The notes under the pieces: generated by a model
The model's input: the letters and a program-made list of their open reading frames with translations, nothing else
Told to the model about the DNA's origin: nothing
Database searches by the model: none
In this document: positions 5,969 to 6,571 of the stretch, in pieces
How positions within the stretch are numbered: the first letter of the stretch is position 1
Layout: each line of letters begins with the position of its first letter
DNA from: JAMLIN01 sp041676645
GTDB lineage: Bacteria > Pseudomonadota > Gammaproteobacteria > Burkholderiales > Burkholderiaceae_E
Direction: 5' to 3'
DNA length: 6,571 nucleotides
Assembly (NCBI GenBank): GCA_041676645.1
Contig: JBAYRO010000136.1
Coordinates: 1 to 6,571 of the forward strand
Translations under genes and position numbers: made by a program

Positions 5969-6499
5969 ATGGAAGTCCCGATGTCCGAGCAAGCCCCCTG
6001 GTGGCGCCAGTTCTGGCCCTGGATGCTGATCGCGCTGCCGGCCTGCGCCGTGGTCGGCAGTCTCGTCACCGCCTGGCTGGCGGTGCGCTCGGCCGACTCG
6101 CTGGTGGTCGACGACTACTATCGCGAGGGCCGGGCGATCAACCGCACGATCGAGCGTGACCTGCGCGCCGCCGAACTGGGCCTGGCCGCGACGATCGACC
6201 GCGCCCCGGAGGGCGTGCGCCTGTCCCTGCATGCGGGCGAGACGATCGACTGGCCCGCCAGCCTCGCCCTGCGCCTCGTGCACGCAACCCGCGCCGAGCA
6301 GGACCGCGAGCTGGTCCTGCGATCGATCGGCGCCGGCCACTATGTCGCAAGCGGCGAATCCCTGCCGCAGTCGGGCCGCTGGACGCTCCATCTCGAGAAT
6401 CCGGCCCGCGACTGGCGGCTCGCCGGCCCCGTCGATGCCAGCGCCCCGGGCTGGCGGATCGAGGCGCGCACCGACCTGCGCCCGGGGAACGGCCAATGA
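5969..6499 (+). CDS. ccoH: CcoH/FixH cbb3 oxidase assembly protein
   Basis: This 176-residue protein has a short cytoplasmic start rich in Trp, one membrane helix (about residues 18-39) and a periplasmic domain. The FixH signature VVDDYYREGRAIN (46-58) lies just after the helix. Known role: a single-span protein needed for assembly or stability of cbb3 oxidase, associated with the complex in studied species; its biochemistry is not settled. It begins 27 nt after ccoG. Two starts are possible. ATG 5969 has AAGGAG (5952-5957) at a slightly long 11-nt spacing. ATG 5981 (MSEQAPWW, 172 residues) has only GGAAG close by. The upstream start is preferred mildly. The TGA stop overlaps the next ATG (ATGA). 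Confidence 0.93.
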   Translation: MEVPMSEQAPWWRQFWPWMLIALPACAVVGSLVTAWLAVRSADSLVVDDYYREGRAINRTIERDLRAAELGLAATIDRAPEGVRLSLHAGETIDWPASLALRLVHATRAEQDRELVLRSIGAGHYVASGESLPQSGRWTLHLENPARDWRLAGPVDASAPGWRIEARTDLRPGNGQ

Positions 6500-6571
6500 A
6501 GCCGGCGCAGGAAAGCTCCGCCGGCCGCTTCCTGATGCAGGTCCTCTGGCCTTCGTTCCTCGTGGCGATCG
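6496..6571 (+). CDS. Start of an unidentified small membrane-protein gene (3' end outside window)
   Basis: An ATG at 6496 overlaps the ccoH stop as ATGA and is preceded by GGGGA (6484-6488) at 7-nt spacing. The frame stays open to the window edge, giving 25 residues. A polar start (MKPAQESSAGR) is followed by a hydrophobic stretch (FLMQVLWPSFLVAI) that looks like the beginning of a membrane helix. The coupling to ccoH suggests membership of the same transcript and perhaps a link to the oxidase. I do not recognise the family from so little sequence. It is not ccoI or ccoS, which are already present upstream. Confidence 0.65.
   Translation, partial: MKPAQESSAGRFLMQVLWPSFLVAI

Noticed and set aside
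4568..6496. Open frame of 642 codons on the - strand opposite ccoG and ccoH
   Set aside because: It spans two clear + strand genes and their junction, with biased Arg/Asp/Glu/His composition and no recognisable motif. It is explained by the scarcity of stop codons in GC-rich DNA.
1..6571. CRISPR arrays, tRNA or rRNA genes, insertion sequences, phage genes
   Set aside because: No regularly spaced repeats, tRNA-like folds, transposase-like frames or terminal repeats were seen; nearly all bases are in cco genes.

Overview
This window is one compact gene cluster, entirely on the + strand, for a cbb3-type (C-family) haem-copper cytochrome c oxidase and its assembly factors. The order is ccoI (3' part only) - ccoS - [FNR-type operator and promoter] - ccoN - ccoO - ccoQ - ccoP - [three stem-loops] - ccoG - ccoH - start of a small unidentified membrane-protein gene cut by the window edge. 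The DNA is very GC-rich with strong third-position G/C bias. That bias, plus ccoIS lying directly upstream of ccoNOQP and ccoGH following, suggests a high-GC proteobacterium, most likely a betaproteobacterium (Rhodocyclales/Burkholderiales-like). The taxonomic guess is inference only.

Region by region: bases 1-1064 hold the C-terminal third of the copper-exporting P1B ATPase CcoI and the small protein CcoS, which overlap by 22 bases. Bases 1048-1127 hold the control region: a perfect TTGAT-N4-ATCAA box lying inside the last codons of ccoS, then a -10-like hexamer at class II spacing, then a good ribosome binding site. Bases 1128-4386 hold the four structural subunits packed with gaps of 16 nt or less. 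Bases 4387-4510 are non-coding and contain three consecutive stem-loops, one followed by a T-rich run. Bases 4511-6499 hold ccoG and ccoH. A further reading frame opens at 6496, overlapping the ccoH stop.

How the genes work together: CcoN (haem b, haem b3, CuB), CcoO (one haem c) and CcoP (two haems c), with the small CcoQ, form a high-affinity, proton-pumping terminal oxidase used at low oxygen. CcoI supplies copper to the CuB site, CcoG is a ferredoxin-like membrane protein linked to copper reduction in this pathway, and CcoH and CcoS support assembly or maturation. Control by an oxygen-sensing FNR/ANR-type regulator fits that role.

Every ligand residue checked in CcoN, CcoO, CcoP and CcoG is present, and I see no frameshift or pseudogene. 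I found no evidence of an undescribed system. The features most worth a second look are regulatory: an operator embedded in a coding sequence, the hairpin-rich spacer between the oxidase genes and ccoG, and the unidentified gene coupled to ccoH.
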